Assembly: GCF_041914405.1 (NCBI RefSeq)
Contig: NZ_JAYSDK010000007.1
Location: forward strand, 99,905-163,904
Direction: 5' to 3'
Origin: Zoogloea sp041914405
Lineage (GTDB): Bacteria; Pseudomonadota; Gammaproteobacteria; Burkholderiales; Rhodocyclaceae
DNA length: 64,000 bases
Made by a program: the position numbers and the translations under genes. The notes beneath the pieces are model-generated. The model was not told the origin of the DNA. It worked only from the letters and a program-made list of their open reading frames with translations, and did no database searches. Positions 31,850-41,702 of this stretch are shown here, piece after piece. Numbering within the stretch: the first letter of the stretch is position 1; each line of letters begins with the position of its first letter.

Positions 31850-34686
31850 TGGAGCTCTTCCCGCAGGCTGCGCCCGTTGAGCTGGGCGACGTAGTCGTCG
31901 GCCGGCACCGGGCGGCTGAAGTGGTAGCCCTGTGCCTCGTCGCAACCGTTCTGGTGCAGGCATTGCAGCTGTTCGATGGTCTCGACGCCCTCGGCGATGA
32001 CCTTGCACTTGAGGCTGTGGGCCATGCCGATGATGGCGCTGATGATCGCCTCGCTGTCCGACGAGTGGGGCAGGTCGCGTACGAAGGACTGGTCGATCTT
32101 GAGCTTGTGCACGCGGAAGCGCTTGAGGTAGGACAGGGAGGAGTAGCCGGTGCCGAAGTCGTCGATGGAGAGGGTCACGCCGAGCTCCGACAGCTTGTCT
32201 ACGGTCTGCACGACGAAGGCCGGGTCGTCCATCGCCATGCTCTCGGTCAGCTCCAGTTCGAGCAGCCGCGCGGGGAGGCCGTATTCGTCGAGCAGGGTGG
32301 CGATTTCCAATGGAAGGGTGGGTTGGCGGAACTGGGCCAGCGACAGGTTGACTGCCAGCGGGACCACCGGGATGCCTGCCCGTAGCCAGCGCGCCTGCTG
32401 CTGGACGGCCTGGTTCAGGACGAAGCTGCCGATCTCGAGGATCAGCCCGCACTCCTCGGCCACCGGGATGAACTCGCCGGGCGACACCCAGCCGAGCTCC
32501 GGGTTGTGCCAGCGCAGCAGGGCCTCGGCGCCGACGATGGTGCCGCCGCCGATGTCGAACTGGGGCTGGTAGTGCAGGAACAGCTCGTTGCGCTCCACCG
32601 ACCGCCGCAGGGCGCTTTCGATGCGCAGCACGTTCTGGGCTCTGGCGTGCAGCTGGGTGGTGAAGAACTGGTAGTTGTTGCGGCCGGTCTGCTTGGCCCG
32701 GTAGAGGGCGGCGTCGGCGGCCTGGGTCAGGCTTTCGTAGCTGTGGCCGTTTTCCGGGTAGAGGGCGATGCCGATGCTGACGCCGACGCTGAGGTCATGG
32801 CCGTCGTAGCTGACGCTCTCGGCCACCGCGTGGAGGACCTTGTTGGCGACGCTTGCCGCGCCGTGGGCGTCGGCGCCCGGCAGCGCGATGACGAACTCAT
32901 CGCCGCCGATGCGCGAGACCGTGTCCTCTTCGCGCAGCAGGGCTTTCAGGCGCGTCGCCATCTCGACCAGCAGCGCATCGCCGGCCAGGTGGCCGAGGGA
33001 GTCATTGACGTTCTTGAAGCGGTCCAGGTCCAGGTACATCAGCGCCAGCCGCCCATGGTGCCGCTGGGCGCTGGCCAGCGCGCTGCCGACCCGGTCCTGC
33101 AGCAGGGTACGGTTGGGCAGGTTGGTCAGCGGGTCGTAATGGGCGAGGCGGCGGACCTGCTCCTCGACGGCCTTGCGGGAGGTGATGTCGCTGAAGATCG
33201 CGACGTAGTTCAGGATCTCGCCGGATTTGCTGGTGAAGGTGGCGATCGACAGCCATTCCGGATACACGGCGCCGTCCTTGCGGCGGTTCCAGATCTCGCC
33301 GCTCCATTCGCCCTGATGGGTGACCGCCTGCCACAGCTCGGTGTAGAACTTGCGGTCGTGGCGTCCGGAGGCCAGCATTTTCGGGTTGCGGCCAAGCACT
33401 TCGGCTTCCGTGTAGCCGGTGATCCGACTGAAGGCCGGATTGACCGAGATGATGTGGTTGTGGGCGTCGCAGACCATCACCGCCTCGTTGCTGACTGACA
33501 GCACCCGGCTGGCCAGGTCCACCTCGAGCAGCAGCTTCTCCCTTTCAGTGATGTCCTGGCGGGTGTAGAGGTAGTGGGTCATCCGCCCGAAGCTGTCGAA
33601 CACCGCCGAGGCGGTGATTTCTTCCCAGTGGAGATCGCCGTCCTTGTGGCGGTTGGCCTGCACGCCGCGCCAGGGGCGGCCGGAACGGATCTGCTCCTCG
33701 ATCTGCGCGAATTCCGCGGCGGATACCTCGGTGCTGAAGAGGGCCTCCCGCGGCTGGTCGTAGAGTTCGCCGAACTGGTAGCCGGTGGTTCGCGTGTAGG
33801 CCGAATTGACGTACTCGAGTTCGCCGCGGGCATTGACGATCTGCACGGCGGTCGGGTTCTGTTCGATGGCCTGGGCGAGGCGGTTGATCTCGTTTTGGAA
33901 CAGGTGACGGTTGGTGATGTCGGTGGCCAGCCCGTCCCATACGACGGAGCCGTCGGCATCCATGCGGGGCCGGGAGTGGGCATGGACCCAGCGCCATTCG
34001 CCATTTGGCAGGCGCATGTGGAGGTCCATCGAGAAGTCAGTCAGCGTGCTGCGGCTCAGGGATTCGGACATCCGGTATTCGGGCAGCTGCTCGGGGTCGA
34101 TCTGGTTGAACAGCCGCGTCGCATCGGCGATCACCTCGGTCGGGCTGAGGCCGTTGAGACGTTCGATGCCCGGCCCTATATGCAGGAAGCGGGGCGTGCC
34201 GTCGGCGTCGATGGTGTATTCGTACAGATAGCTGTCGGGAATGCTGTCCGCCATGCTGCGCAGGCGTTCCTCGCTGGTGCGCCGCTCGGCTTCGGCGATC
34301 TGCAGCTTTTCGTTCAGGGCCTTCAGCTGGGTGACACTCGGGAATTCGAGAAAATCCGGCAGCAGCTTCCACACCGTGATGGCGGTGAGCAGCGACAGCA
34401 GCGCGGTGACGATGACGGCCAGGCTCTCGATGTAATAGATCGGCCACCACAGTTCGACGACGTGCAGGACATGGGTGATGCCACATGCAAAAATGAAGAT
34501 GGCAAAGAGCCAGTGTAGTTTCTTGAACTTGATGTCCGGTCGCTGGCGGACGAAGCGGAAGATGAAGAAGGGGATCGAGAAATATGAAAGTGCGATGACG
34601 CCGTTGCCCAGAACATGGGAGATGATCAGTTCCGGGCGCCATGACAGGCTGTAGCCGTGCGGCATGAGTTGGAAGAGGTCAATCAC
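31846..34686 (-). CDS. Ethylene-receptor-like membrane PAS-GGDEF-EAL protein
   Basis: 946 residues. Three N-terminal membrane helices (about 20-47, 57-80, 85-110) match the plant ETR1 ethylene-binding domain: Tyr35, Cys68 and His72 have the same spacing as ETR1 Tyr32, Cys65 and His69, with the shared YFSIP and CGxTH. The equivalent of ETR1 Asp25 is Asn28. Several PAS domains follow (about 140-510), then a GGDEF domain with GGDEF at 594-598 and an EAL domain with EAL at 721-723, so it may make and/or break c-di-GMP. Its stop overlaps the RACo-like start, putting it first in the corrinoid gene run. Confidence 0.9.
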   Translation of the reverse strand: MIDLFQLMPHGYSLSWRPELIISHVLGNGVIALSYFSIPFFIFRFVRQRPDIKFKKLHWLFAIFIFACGITHVLHVVELWWPIYYIESLAVIVTALLSLLTAITVWKLLPDFLEFPSVTQLKALNEKLQIAEAERRTSEERLRSMADSIPDSYLYEYTIDADGTPRFLHIGPGIERLNGLSPTEVIADATRLFNQIDPEQLPEYRMSESLSRSTLTDFSMDLHMRLPNGEWRWVHAHSRPRMDADGSVVWDGLATDITNRHLFQNEINRLAQAIEQNPTAVQIVNARGELEYVNSAYTRTTGYQFGELYDQPREALFSTEVSAAEFAQIEEQIRSGRPWRGVQANRHKDGDLHWEEITASAVFDSFGRMTHYLYTRQDITEREKLLLEVDLASRVLSVSNEAVMVCDAHNHIISVNPAFSRITGYTEAEVLGRNPKMLASGRHDRKFYTELWQAVTHQGEWSGEIWNRRKDGAVYPEWLSIATFTSKSGEILNYVAIFSDITSRKAVEEQVRRLAHYDPLTNLPNRTLLQDRVGSALASAQRHHGRLALMYLDLDRFKNVNDSLGHLAGDALLVEMATRLKALLREEDTVSRIGGDEFVIALPGADAHGAASVANKVLHAVAESVSYDGHDLSVGVSIGIALYPENGHSYESLTQAADAALYRAKQTGRNNYQFFTTQLHARAQNVLRIESALRRSVERNELFLHYQPQFDIGGGTIVGAEALLRWHNPELGWVSPGEFIPVAEECGLILEIGSFVLNQAVQQQARWLRAGIPVVPLAVNLSLAQFRQPTLPLEIATLLDEYGLPARLLELELTESMAMDDPAFVVQTVDKLSELGVTLSIDDFGTGYSSLSYLKRFRVHKLKIDQSFVRDLPHSSDSEAIISAIIGMAHSLKCKVIAEGVETIEQLQCLHQNGCDEAQGYHFSRPVPADDYVAQLNGRSLREELQ

Positions 34687-34828
34687 GGCGGAGGTCGGCT
34701 AGGCGGAAGGTGGGCCGGAGCTACACGATGGCAATATTGGCATTTGTACAAGGTAACGCCTAATTTTGCCGAATATTCCAATTCAAAATAGTGCGAAATT
34801 ACGGCTTTGGGCGTCTAGATGGTGATCC

Positions 34829-35605
34829 ATGAATAAACTGATTGCAGAACTGCAGCGGCTTTTTTTCCATCCCGGCCTGTCGCCGGATGAGGTGTCCCTG
34901 GCGAGCGGTGCGGCGCAGGCCTTCGAGCCCATGGGGCCGGATGGGCAGCTGCGGGCCATGGTGCTGGGGGTGAGTGGGGCGGAGGCCTGGGACTACGTGG
35001 CCGCCCTGTGGCAGGAAGTCCAGGACGACCTGCAACTGCCGGCGCCGGTGATGGCGGTGACGGGGGCGGATGGTTTCCTGCTGTGGTTCTCGCTGGCCGA
35101 ACCGGTGCCGCTGCCGAAAGCCCGCGCTTTCCTGGCCGGGCTGTGCCGGCGCTATCTGGGTGAGCTGCCCGAGGCGCGCTTGATGGTCTGCCCGCCGGGG
35201 CCGGTGAGCCTGATTCCTGCCATCAACGGGGCCAGTGGCAAGTGGTCGGCCTTCATCGATCCGTCCATGGGCAGGGTGCTGGCCCATGAGCCGTGGCTGG
35301 ATATCGCGCCAAACCCGGAGCGCCAGGCCGATCTGCTGAGCAATTTTGCGCGCATCGAGCGGGACGCCTTCGAGCGGGCGGTGGCTCAGCTGGCCCCGCC
35401 ACCGGCACTGGCGACGCCGACGGCGGTGGAGGCCGTTCAGGCCGGCGTGCCGGTGCTGCCGGCGGGAGGGACGACCGAGAGACTGGGCGTCGAAGGCTGC
35501 TTCGGTGATCCGAAGAGTTTTCTGCTGGCAGTCATGAACGACCCGACTGCCAGCGCTACCCACCGCATCGACGCGGCGAAGGCCTTGCTGCCCTATTGGA
35601 AGTAG
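34829..35605 (+). CDS. Conserved-looking hypothetical protein
   Basis: 258 residues, no signal or membrane segment. I do not recognise the family. The middle (GFLLWFSLAEPVPLPKA through AINGASGKWSAFIDP) has a compact alpha/beta look faintly like primase/replication-type proteins. The C-terminal DPKSFLLAVMNDP and RIDAAKALLPYWK recall the helical tails of small phage-related proteins. Both are weak impressions. Codon usage is like the neighbours, supporting a real gene. Its TAG stop (35603-35605) is contributed by the palindromic repeat that begins at 35602. It is divergent from the GGDEF-EAL gene. Confidence 0.7.
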   Translation: MNKLIAELQRLFFHPGLSPDEVSLASGAAQAFEPMGPDGQLRAMVLGVSGAEAWDYVAALWQEVQDDLQLPAPVMAVTGADGFLLWFSLAEPVPLPKARAFLAGLCRRYLGELPEARLMVCPPGPVSLIPAINGASGKWSAFIDPSMGRVLAHEPWLDIAPNPERQADLLSNFARIERDAFERAVAQLAPPPALATPTAVEAVQAGVPVLPAGGTTERLGVEGCFGDPKSFLLAVMNDPTASATHRIDAAKALLPYWK

Positions 35606-35668
35606 GGGCGAATTCATTCGCCCTACGCGCGTGGATGAGCCACCGCGGGCGAATGAATTCGCCCCCAC
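35602..35668. repeat. Dispersed palindromic repeat, copy 4 (two units)
   Basis: Left unit GTAGGGGCGAATTCATTCGCCCTAC (35602-35626) and right unit GCGGGCGAATGAATTCGCCC (35646 onwards, ending CCCAC), inverted to each other. The left end overlaps the last codon and stop of the hypothetical gene; the right end is 26 bp from the converging gatB stop. Confidence 0.9.
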
Positions 35669-35693
35669 AGGGGCAGCCCTTAGGGCTAAAGGT

Positions 35694-37154
35694 TTAGCCG
35701 AGCTTCTTCTTCAGCAGCTCGTTCACCTGGGCCGGATTGGCCTTGCCCTTGGAGGCCTTCATGCACTGGCCGACCAGCGCGTTGAAGGCCTTCTCCTTGC
35801 CGGCGCGGAATTCCTCGACGGACTTCTGGTTGGCGGCCAGGACTTCGTCGATGATCGCCTCGATGGCGCCCGTGTCCGTGACCTGCTTGAGGCCCTGGGC
35901 CTCGATGATGGCGTCGGCGGAGTCGCCTTCCTTGTTCCACAGCGCCTCGAAGACCTTCTTGGCGATGGCGTTGGAGATGGTGTTGTCGGCGATGCGCTGC
36001 ACCAGGCCGGCCAGTTGGGCGGCGCTGACGGGGCTGGCGGTGATGTCCAGCTCGGCCTTGTTGAGGCGACCGGCTAGTTCGCCCATCACCCAGTTGGCGC
36101 AGGTCTTGGCATTGGCCGTGCCGGCGGCAGCGACGGTGTCGAGGTAGAACTGGGCGACTTCGCGGCTGGCGGTGAGGGTGGTGGCGTCGTAGGCGGACAG
36201 GCCGTATTCACCCTGGAAGCGGGCCGACAGGGCTTCCGGCAGCTCGGGCAGCTCGCCCTTCACGCGCGCGATCCACTCGCTGGAGATCACCAGCGGCAGC
36301 AGGTCGGGGTCGGGGAAGTAGCGGTAGTCGTGGGCGTCTTCCTTGCTGCGCATGGCGCGGGTCTCGCCGGTGTCCGGATCGAACAGCACGGTGGCCTGCT
36401 GGACCTTGCCGCCGTCCTCGATCAGCTCGATCTGGTACTGGACTTCGTAGTCGATGGCCTGCTGCAGGAAGCGGAAGCTGTTGAGGTTCTTGATCTCGCG
36501 GCGGGTGCCGAACTCGGCCTGGCCGCGGGGGCGCACGGAGACGTTGGCGTCGCAGCGGAAGGAGCCTTCCTGCATGTTGCCGTCGCAGATGTCGATCCAG
36601 CGCACCAGCGCGTGCAGGGCCTTGGCGTAGGCGACCGCTTCAGCCGATGAACGCATGTCGGGCTCGGAGACGATTTCGAGCAGCGGCGTGCCGGCGCGGT
36701 TGAGGTCGATGCCGGTCATGCCGTGGAAGTCTTCATGCAGGCTCTTGCCGGCATCTTCTTCCAGGTGGGCGCGGGTCAGGTTGACGACCTTCTCGTAGGC
36801 GCCGCCCTTGCCGTCCGGCACCTGCAGGGTGATCTGGCCGCCCTGGACCACCGGCAGCTCGTACTGGCTGATCTGGTAGCCCTTGGGGAGGTCGGGGTAG
36901 AAGTAGTTCTTGCGGGCGAAGACGCTCTTCGGCGCGACGGTGGCGCCGATGGCGAGGCCGAAGCGGATGGCCCGCTCGACGGCACCCTTGTTGAGCACCG
37001 GCAGTACGCCAGGCAGCGCGATATCCACCGCGCAGGCCTGGGCGTTGGGCTCGGCGCCGAAGGCGGTGCTGGCGCCGGAGAAGATCTTGGACTGCGTGTT
37101 GAGCTGGGTGTGGATTTCCAGCCCGATGACGACTTCCCAGTCGGTTCTGCTCAT
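35694..37154 (-). CDS. gatB: Asp/Glu-tRNA amidotransferase subunit B
   Basis: 486 residues. GatB phosphorylates and amidates Glu or Asp misloaded on tRNA(Gln)/tRNA(Asn) using ammonia from GatA. The cradle domain starts WEVVIGLEIHTQLNTQSKIF and holds YFYPDLPKGYQISQYE and the GIDLNRAGTPLLEIVSEP signature; the C-terminal YqeY-like tail ends ELLKKKLG. It is separated from gatA by a lipoprotein gene, which is unusual. Confidence 0.98.
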   Translation of the reverse strand: MSRTDWEVVIGLEIHTQLNTQSKIFSGASTAFGAEPNAQACAVDIALPGVLPVLNKGAVERAIRFGLAIGATVAPKSVFARKNYFYPDLPKGYQISQYELPVVQGGQITLQVPDGKGGAYEKVVNLTRAHLEEDAGKSLHEDFHGMTGIDLNRAGTPLLEIVSEPDMRSSAEAVAYAKALHALVRWIDICDGNMQEGSFRCDANVSVRPRGQAEFGTRREIKNLNSFRFLQQAIDYEVQYQIELIEDGGKVQQATVLFDPDTGETRAMRSKEDAHDYRYFPDPDLLPLVISSEWIARVKGELPELPEALSARFQGEYGLSAYDATTLTASREVAQFYLDTVAAAGTANAKTCANWVMGELAGRLNKAELDITASPVSAAQLAGLVQRIADNTISNAIAKKVFEALWNKEGDSADAIIEAQGLKQVTDTGAIEAIIDEVLAANQKSVEEFRAGKEKAFNALVGQCMKASKGKANPAQVNELLKKKLG

Positions 37155-37180
37155 GTTTGCTCTCTAGATTTCTTGGTCGT

Positions 37181-37699
37181 TCAGTCGCACTTGCCAGTGT
37201 TCTTGTCGATCAGCAGCGGCCACACGTAATCCTGGGCGCTGGACGGGGAACACATGGTGTGGCAGCCGGCGAAGGCGACGGTGATCTGTTCGCCCTGCTC
37301 CCACAGCCGCACGCGGCAGTCGCGGGGGCCTTCCAGTTCGACGGAAGGCAGGGCCTGGGTTTGATGAAAGTTGGCCAGGTCGTAGCGGCAGCTGCCGCGC
37401 TTGGGCATCGTCAGCTCGACGTTGAGGGCCCGGACCTTGGAATTGAACACGTCCACCGTGGCCTTGCCGGAGTTGCCGGTTTCGTCGCGGAAGCGGCATT
37501 CGGTGGCGACCGTGAAGGTGCGCAGCGGCATCGGCTTGAGGCGGCCGGATGGTGCCGCCGGGGCTTCGGACGGGCGCTGTTCGCCGGGCGCCTGCGGTGC
37601 CGTCGATGGCCGTGGCGCGACTGCCGAACAGCCGGCCAGCAGCGCCACGGCCAGGCCGGCGGCGATGCGGGAGGTGATAGGACGCGGTACGGCGCTCAT
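37181..37699 (-). CDS. Predicted lipoprotein, function unknown
   Basis: 172 residues. The signal peptide ends in the lipobox LLAGC, so the mature protein should be anchored by its N-terminal Cys. A Pro/Ala-rich linker (about 24-55) leads to a domain with six further cysteines (ECRF, SCRY, DCRV, GCHTMC, KCD) that probably form disulphides in the periplasm. I do not recognise the family. It lies 8 bp after gatA and 26 bp before gatB, so it is co-transcribed with tRNA-charging genes although nothing links it to them by function. ATG 37697-37699 is chosen for the lipoprotein signal. Confidence 0.82.
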   Translation of the reverse strand: MSAVPRPITSRIAAGLAVALLAGCSAVAPRPSTAPQAPGEQRPSEAPAAPSGRLKPMPLRTFTVATECRFRDETGNSGKATVDVFNSKVRALNVELTMPKRGSCRYDLANFHQTQALPSVELEGPRDCRVRLWEQGEQITVAFAGCHTMCSPSSAQDYVWPLLIDKNTGKCD

Positions 37700-37707
37700 C
37701 GGAGATC

Positions 37708-39162
37708 TCAGATGCCGGCAGGGGCCCGGGTGTGCCAGTCGGTGTGCTGCTGGTACTGGTGGGCGGCGTTCAGCAGGCGGGCTTCGCTGAAGTAGTTGCC
37801 GATCAGCTGCAGGCCCACCGGCAGGCCGCCGGCACCGAAACCGGCCGGGTGGGACAGCCCAGGCAGGCCGGCTAGGTTGACCGCGATGGTGTAGATGTCG
37901 GACAGGTACATCTGGACCGGGTCGTCGCTCTTCTCGCCGATGCCGAAGGCCACCGTCGGGCTCACCGGGCCGGCGATCACGTCGCACTGCTGGAAGGCGG
38001 CGGCGAAGTCGTTGGCGATCAGGCGGCGCAGCTTCTGGGCCTTGATGTAGTAGGCGTCGTAGTAGCCGTGGGACAGCACGTAGGTGCCGACCAGGATGCG
38101 CCGCTTGACCTCGCTGCCGAAGCCTTCGGCGCGGCTCTTGCAGTACATGTCGTTGAGGTCGCCGTAGTCGGCGGCGCGGTGGCCGTAGCGCACGCCGTCG
38201 AAGCGGGACAGGTTGGAGCTGGCTTCAGCCGGGGCGATCACGTAGTAGGCCGGGATCGCCAGGCGGGCGTTGGGCAGGCTCACCTCGACGGTGGTGGCAC
38301 CGAGCTTGCGGTATTCGGCGATGGCGGCGTCGACGGCGGCGCGTACGTCGTCCGACATGCCTTCGGCGAAAAATTCCTTGGGCAGGCCGACGCGCAGGCC
38401 AGCGAGGGGCTTGGCCAGGTCGCGGCCGAAGTCTTCGGCGCCCTGTTCGAGGCTGGTGGAGTCACGCGGGTCGTGGCCGGCTATGGCGGACAGCAGCAGC
38501 GCGCAGTCTTCGGCGCTGTAGCCGAAGGCGCCGCCCTGGTCCAGCGACGAGGCGTAGGCGATCATGCCGTAGCGGGACACGCGGCCATAGGTCGGCTTGA
38601 TGCCGGTGATGCCGCACAGGGAGGCCGGCTGGCGGATCGAGCCACCGGTGTCGGTGCCGGTGGCGATCGGCACCATGCGTGCCGCGACCGCTGCGGCGGA
38701 ACCGCCGGACGAGCCGCCGGGCACCTTGTCGGTGTTCCAGGGGTTGCGCGTCGGGCCGAAGTGGGAGTTCTCGTTGGAGGAGCCCATCGCGAACTCGTCC
38801 ATGTTGGTCTTGCCGACCATCACCGCGCCAGCCTCTTTGAGCAGGCTGACCACGTGGGCGTCATAGGGGCTGACGAAGTTGGACAGCATCTTCGAGCCGC
38901 AGGTGGTGAGGACGCCTTCGGTGCAGAAGACGTCCTTGTGGGCCAGCGGAATGCCGGTCAGCGGGCCGGCGGTGCCGGTGGCCAGGCGTTCGTCGGCGGC
39001 CTTGGCGGCGGCCAGCGCGCCGTCCCGGTCGACGGTGACGAAGGCGTTGATGCGGGCGTTGCCGGCTTCGATGCGGGAAAAGCTCTCGGTGGCGAGTTCG
39101 ACGGCGGAAACCTTCTTGTCGCGGAGGGCCGCGGCGATGTCCTTGAGGCTGGATTCGATCAT
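37708..39162 (-). CDS. gatA: Asp/Glu-tRNA amidotransferase subunit A
   Basis: 484 residues, amidase-signature enzyme that releases ammonia from glutamine. The Ser-cisSer-Lys triad is visible: Lys76 (PLAHKD), Ser151 (GGSSGGS) and Ser175 (DTGGSIRQP), with the spacing of the S. aureus enzyme. It comes 75 bp behind gatC. Confidence 0.98.
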   Translation of the reverse strand: MIESSLKDIAAALRDKKVSAVELATESFSRIEAGNARINAFVTVDRDGALAAAKAADERLATGTAGPLTGIPLAHKDVFCTEGVLTTCGSKMLSNFVSPYDAHVVSLLKEAGAVMVGKTNMDEFAMGSSNENSHFGPTRNPWNTDKVPGGSSGGSAAAVAARMVPIATGTDTGGSIRQPASLCGITGIKPTYGRVSRYGMIAYASSLDQGGAFGYSAEDCALLLSAIAGHDPRDSTSLEQGAEDFGRDLAKPLAGLRVGLPKEFFAEGMSDDVRAAVDAAIAEYRKLGATTVEVSLPNARLAIPAYYVIAPAEASSNLSRFDGVRYGHRAADYGDLNDMYCKSRAEGFGSEVKRRILVGTYVLSHGYYDAYYIKAQKLRRLIANDFAAAFQQCDVIAGPVSPTVAFGIGEKSDDPVQMYLSDIYTIAVNLAGLPGLSHPAGFGAGGLPVGLQLIGNYFSEARLLNAAHQYQQHTDWHTRAPAGI

Positions 39163-39237
39163 GGTGCTTGGGGCTGCGGTTTGAGCGGTGCTGGGGCGCC
39201 GGCCGGGCCGGCGGCGATCAGAGTCCGGTGGCGGGCC

Positions 39238-39525
39238 TTATTCGATGACCTTCGGCACCAGGTACAGGCCGGCTTCGGTCTGCGGCGCGACGGCCTGGAA
39301 GGCGGCACGGCGGTCGGTTTCACTGACCGCGTCGTCGCGCAGGCGCTGGGCCAATTCCTGGGGGTGGCTCATCGGTTCGACCCCGTCGGTGTCGACCGCC
39401 TGCATCTCCTCGATGAGGCCGAAAATTCCGTTCAGTTTGGCCTGCGTGGCCTCGGCGTCACCGGCGGCGAGTTCGAGTCGGGCGAGCTTGGCGATATGGC
39501 GGACTTCGTCGAGTGAGAGGGACAT
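39238..39525 (-). CDS. gatC: Asp/Glu-tRNA amidotransferase subunit C
   Basis: 95 residues, the small belt subunit that holds GatA and GatB together. It starts MSLSLDEVRHIAKLARLEL and has the conserved PMSHP segment and a C-terminal LYLVPKVIE. First gene of the gatC-gatA-lipoprotein-gatB unit, divergent from mreB with 110 bp between the start codons. Confidence 0.96.
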   Translation of the reverse strand: MSLSLDEVRHIAKLARLELAAGDAEATQAKLNGIFGLIEEMQAVDTDGVEPMSHPQELAQRLRDDAVSETDRRAAFQAVAPQTEAGLYLVPKVIE

Positions 39526-39635
39526 GGCTATTTACAAAGTTGCTTAAACGACAAAGGTTTGTAGGTTATCATAAGCGATTCTTCGATTGCCCAATTCCCA
39601 CCTCCAACCCCTACGGTTTCCGGGATTCTCCACCG

Positions 39636-40679
<1,044 letters not shown>

Positions 40680-40702
40680 GCGTCGGCGACGACCGAGGCG
40701 CC

Positions 40703-40728
40703 CGCGGTGAACGCTTCGTTCAGCCGCG
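40703..40728 (+). promoter_or_regulatory. Hairpin in the mreB-mreC gap
   Basis: CGCGGTGAACG and CGTTCAGCCGCG pair over 11 bp with one bulged base and the loop CTT. No T tract follows, so it is not a standard terminator. It may protect or attenuate the transcript so that MreB is made in excess of MreC/MreD. Confidence 0.35.
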
Positions 40729-40790
40729 TGTGCCGGTGGCCCGGGCCAGCCCCGGGCGCGGTCGTTGCATGATCGCCGAGCGAACTGCCC

Positions 40791-41699
40791 ATGGTTGGCC
40801 ATTCGCCTCCTCCCTTCTTCAAACGCGGGCCTGCGCCGCTGGCCAAGCTCGTGTTCTTCGTGCTCGTCTCGCTGGCCCTGCTGATCAGCGACCTCAACCT
40901 GCGCTACCTGGATGCCTTCCGCAAGGGCTTGTCGGTGCTGGCCTATCCGATGCAGATGGCGGCCGCCACGCCGGCGGACTTCGTGCGCAACGCGTCGGAC
41001 TACTTTGCTTCGCTGGTGCGCCTGCAGATCGAGAACAAGGAACTCAAGCGCCAGCAGTTGCAGGGCGCCGAGCGCCTGTTGCGCCTGGACCAGATCGAGC
41101 AGGAGAACCGTCACCTGCGTGAGCTGCTGGAGGTACGGGAGCGCCAGAAGGTCAATACGGTCGTTGCCGAGATCATGTACACCGCGAAGGACCCGTTCTC
41201 ACGCAAGGTGATCCTTGACAAGGGTACCCAGGCTGGTATCGAGGCCGGGCAGGCGGTGGTGGACAACGTCGGCGTGGTCGGCCAGATCACCCGCGTCTTC
41301 CCGATGCAATCCGAATTGACCCTGTTGACCGATAAGGACCAGGCGATCCCGGTGATGATCGTTCGCAGCGGTTTGCGGGCGGTGCTTTTCGGTTCGGGCA
41401 ACGGCCTGATGGAACTGCGCTACCTGGCTGCCAACGCCGACGTGCAGCCCGGCGACAAGGTGGTGACCTCAGGCCTTGACGGTGTTTTCCAGTCGGGCTT
41501 GCCGGTGGCGACGGTGGCGCGCGTGGAGCGCGACCAGGCCCAGGCCTTCGCGCGCATCCCGTGCCTGCCGTCGGCGGGTGTCGAGCAGTTCAGCCATGTG
41601 CTGGTACTCGGCCAACGGGCCAATGTGCTGCCTCGGCCGCCTGAACCGGAAGTCATCAACAAGGGCAAGGGGCGCAAGCCCCGCGCGGTTAAGGACTAG
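40791..41699 (+). CDS. mreC: Rod-shape-determining protein MreC
   Basis: 302 residues. One membrane segment near residues 15-35 (LVFFVLVSLALLISDL), a coiled coil (about 70-115), and a beta-rich periplasmic domain with ARIPCLPSAGVEQFSHVLVL. It links the cytoplasmic MreB filaments to periplasmic wall enzymes. mreD starts 3 bp after its stop. Confidence 0.96.
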   Translation: MVGHSPPPFFKRGPAPLAKLVFFVLVSLALLISDLNLRYLDAFRKGLSVLAYPMQMAAATPADFVRNASDYFASLVRLQIENKELKRQQLQGAERLLRLDQIEQENRHLRELLEVRERQKVNTVVAEIMYTAKDPFSRKVILDKGTQAGIEAGQAVVDNVGVVGQITRVFPMQSELTLLTDKDQAIPVMIVRSGLRAVLFGSGNGLMELRYLAANADVQPGDKVVTSGLDGVFQSGLPVATVARVERDQAQAFARIPCLPSAGVEQFSHVLVLGQRANVLPRPPEPEVINKGKGRKPRAVKD

Positions 41700-41702
41700 G
41701 CG

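Noticed and set aside
30242..32452. A longer start for the RACo-like gene, adding about 200 residues
   Set aside because: The added part reads antisense-like Arg/Pro-rich sequence inside the GGDEF-EAL gene in another frame. The GTG at 31849, overlapping the upstream stop and just before the ferredoxin fold, explains the gene better.
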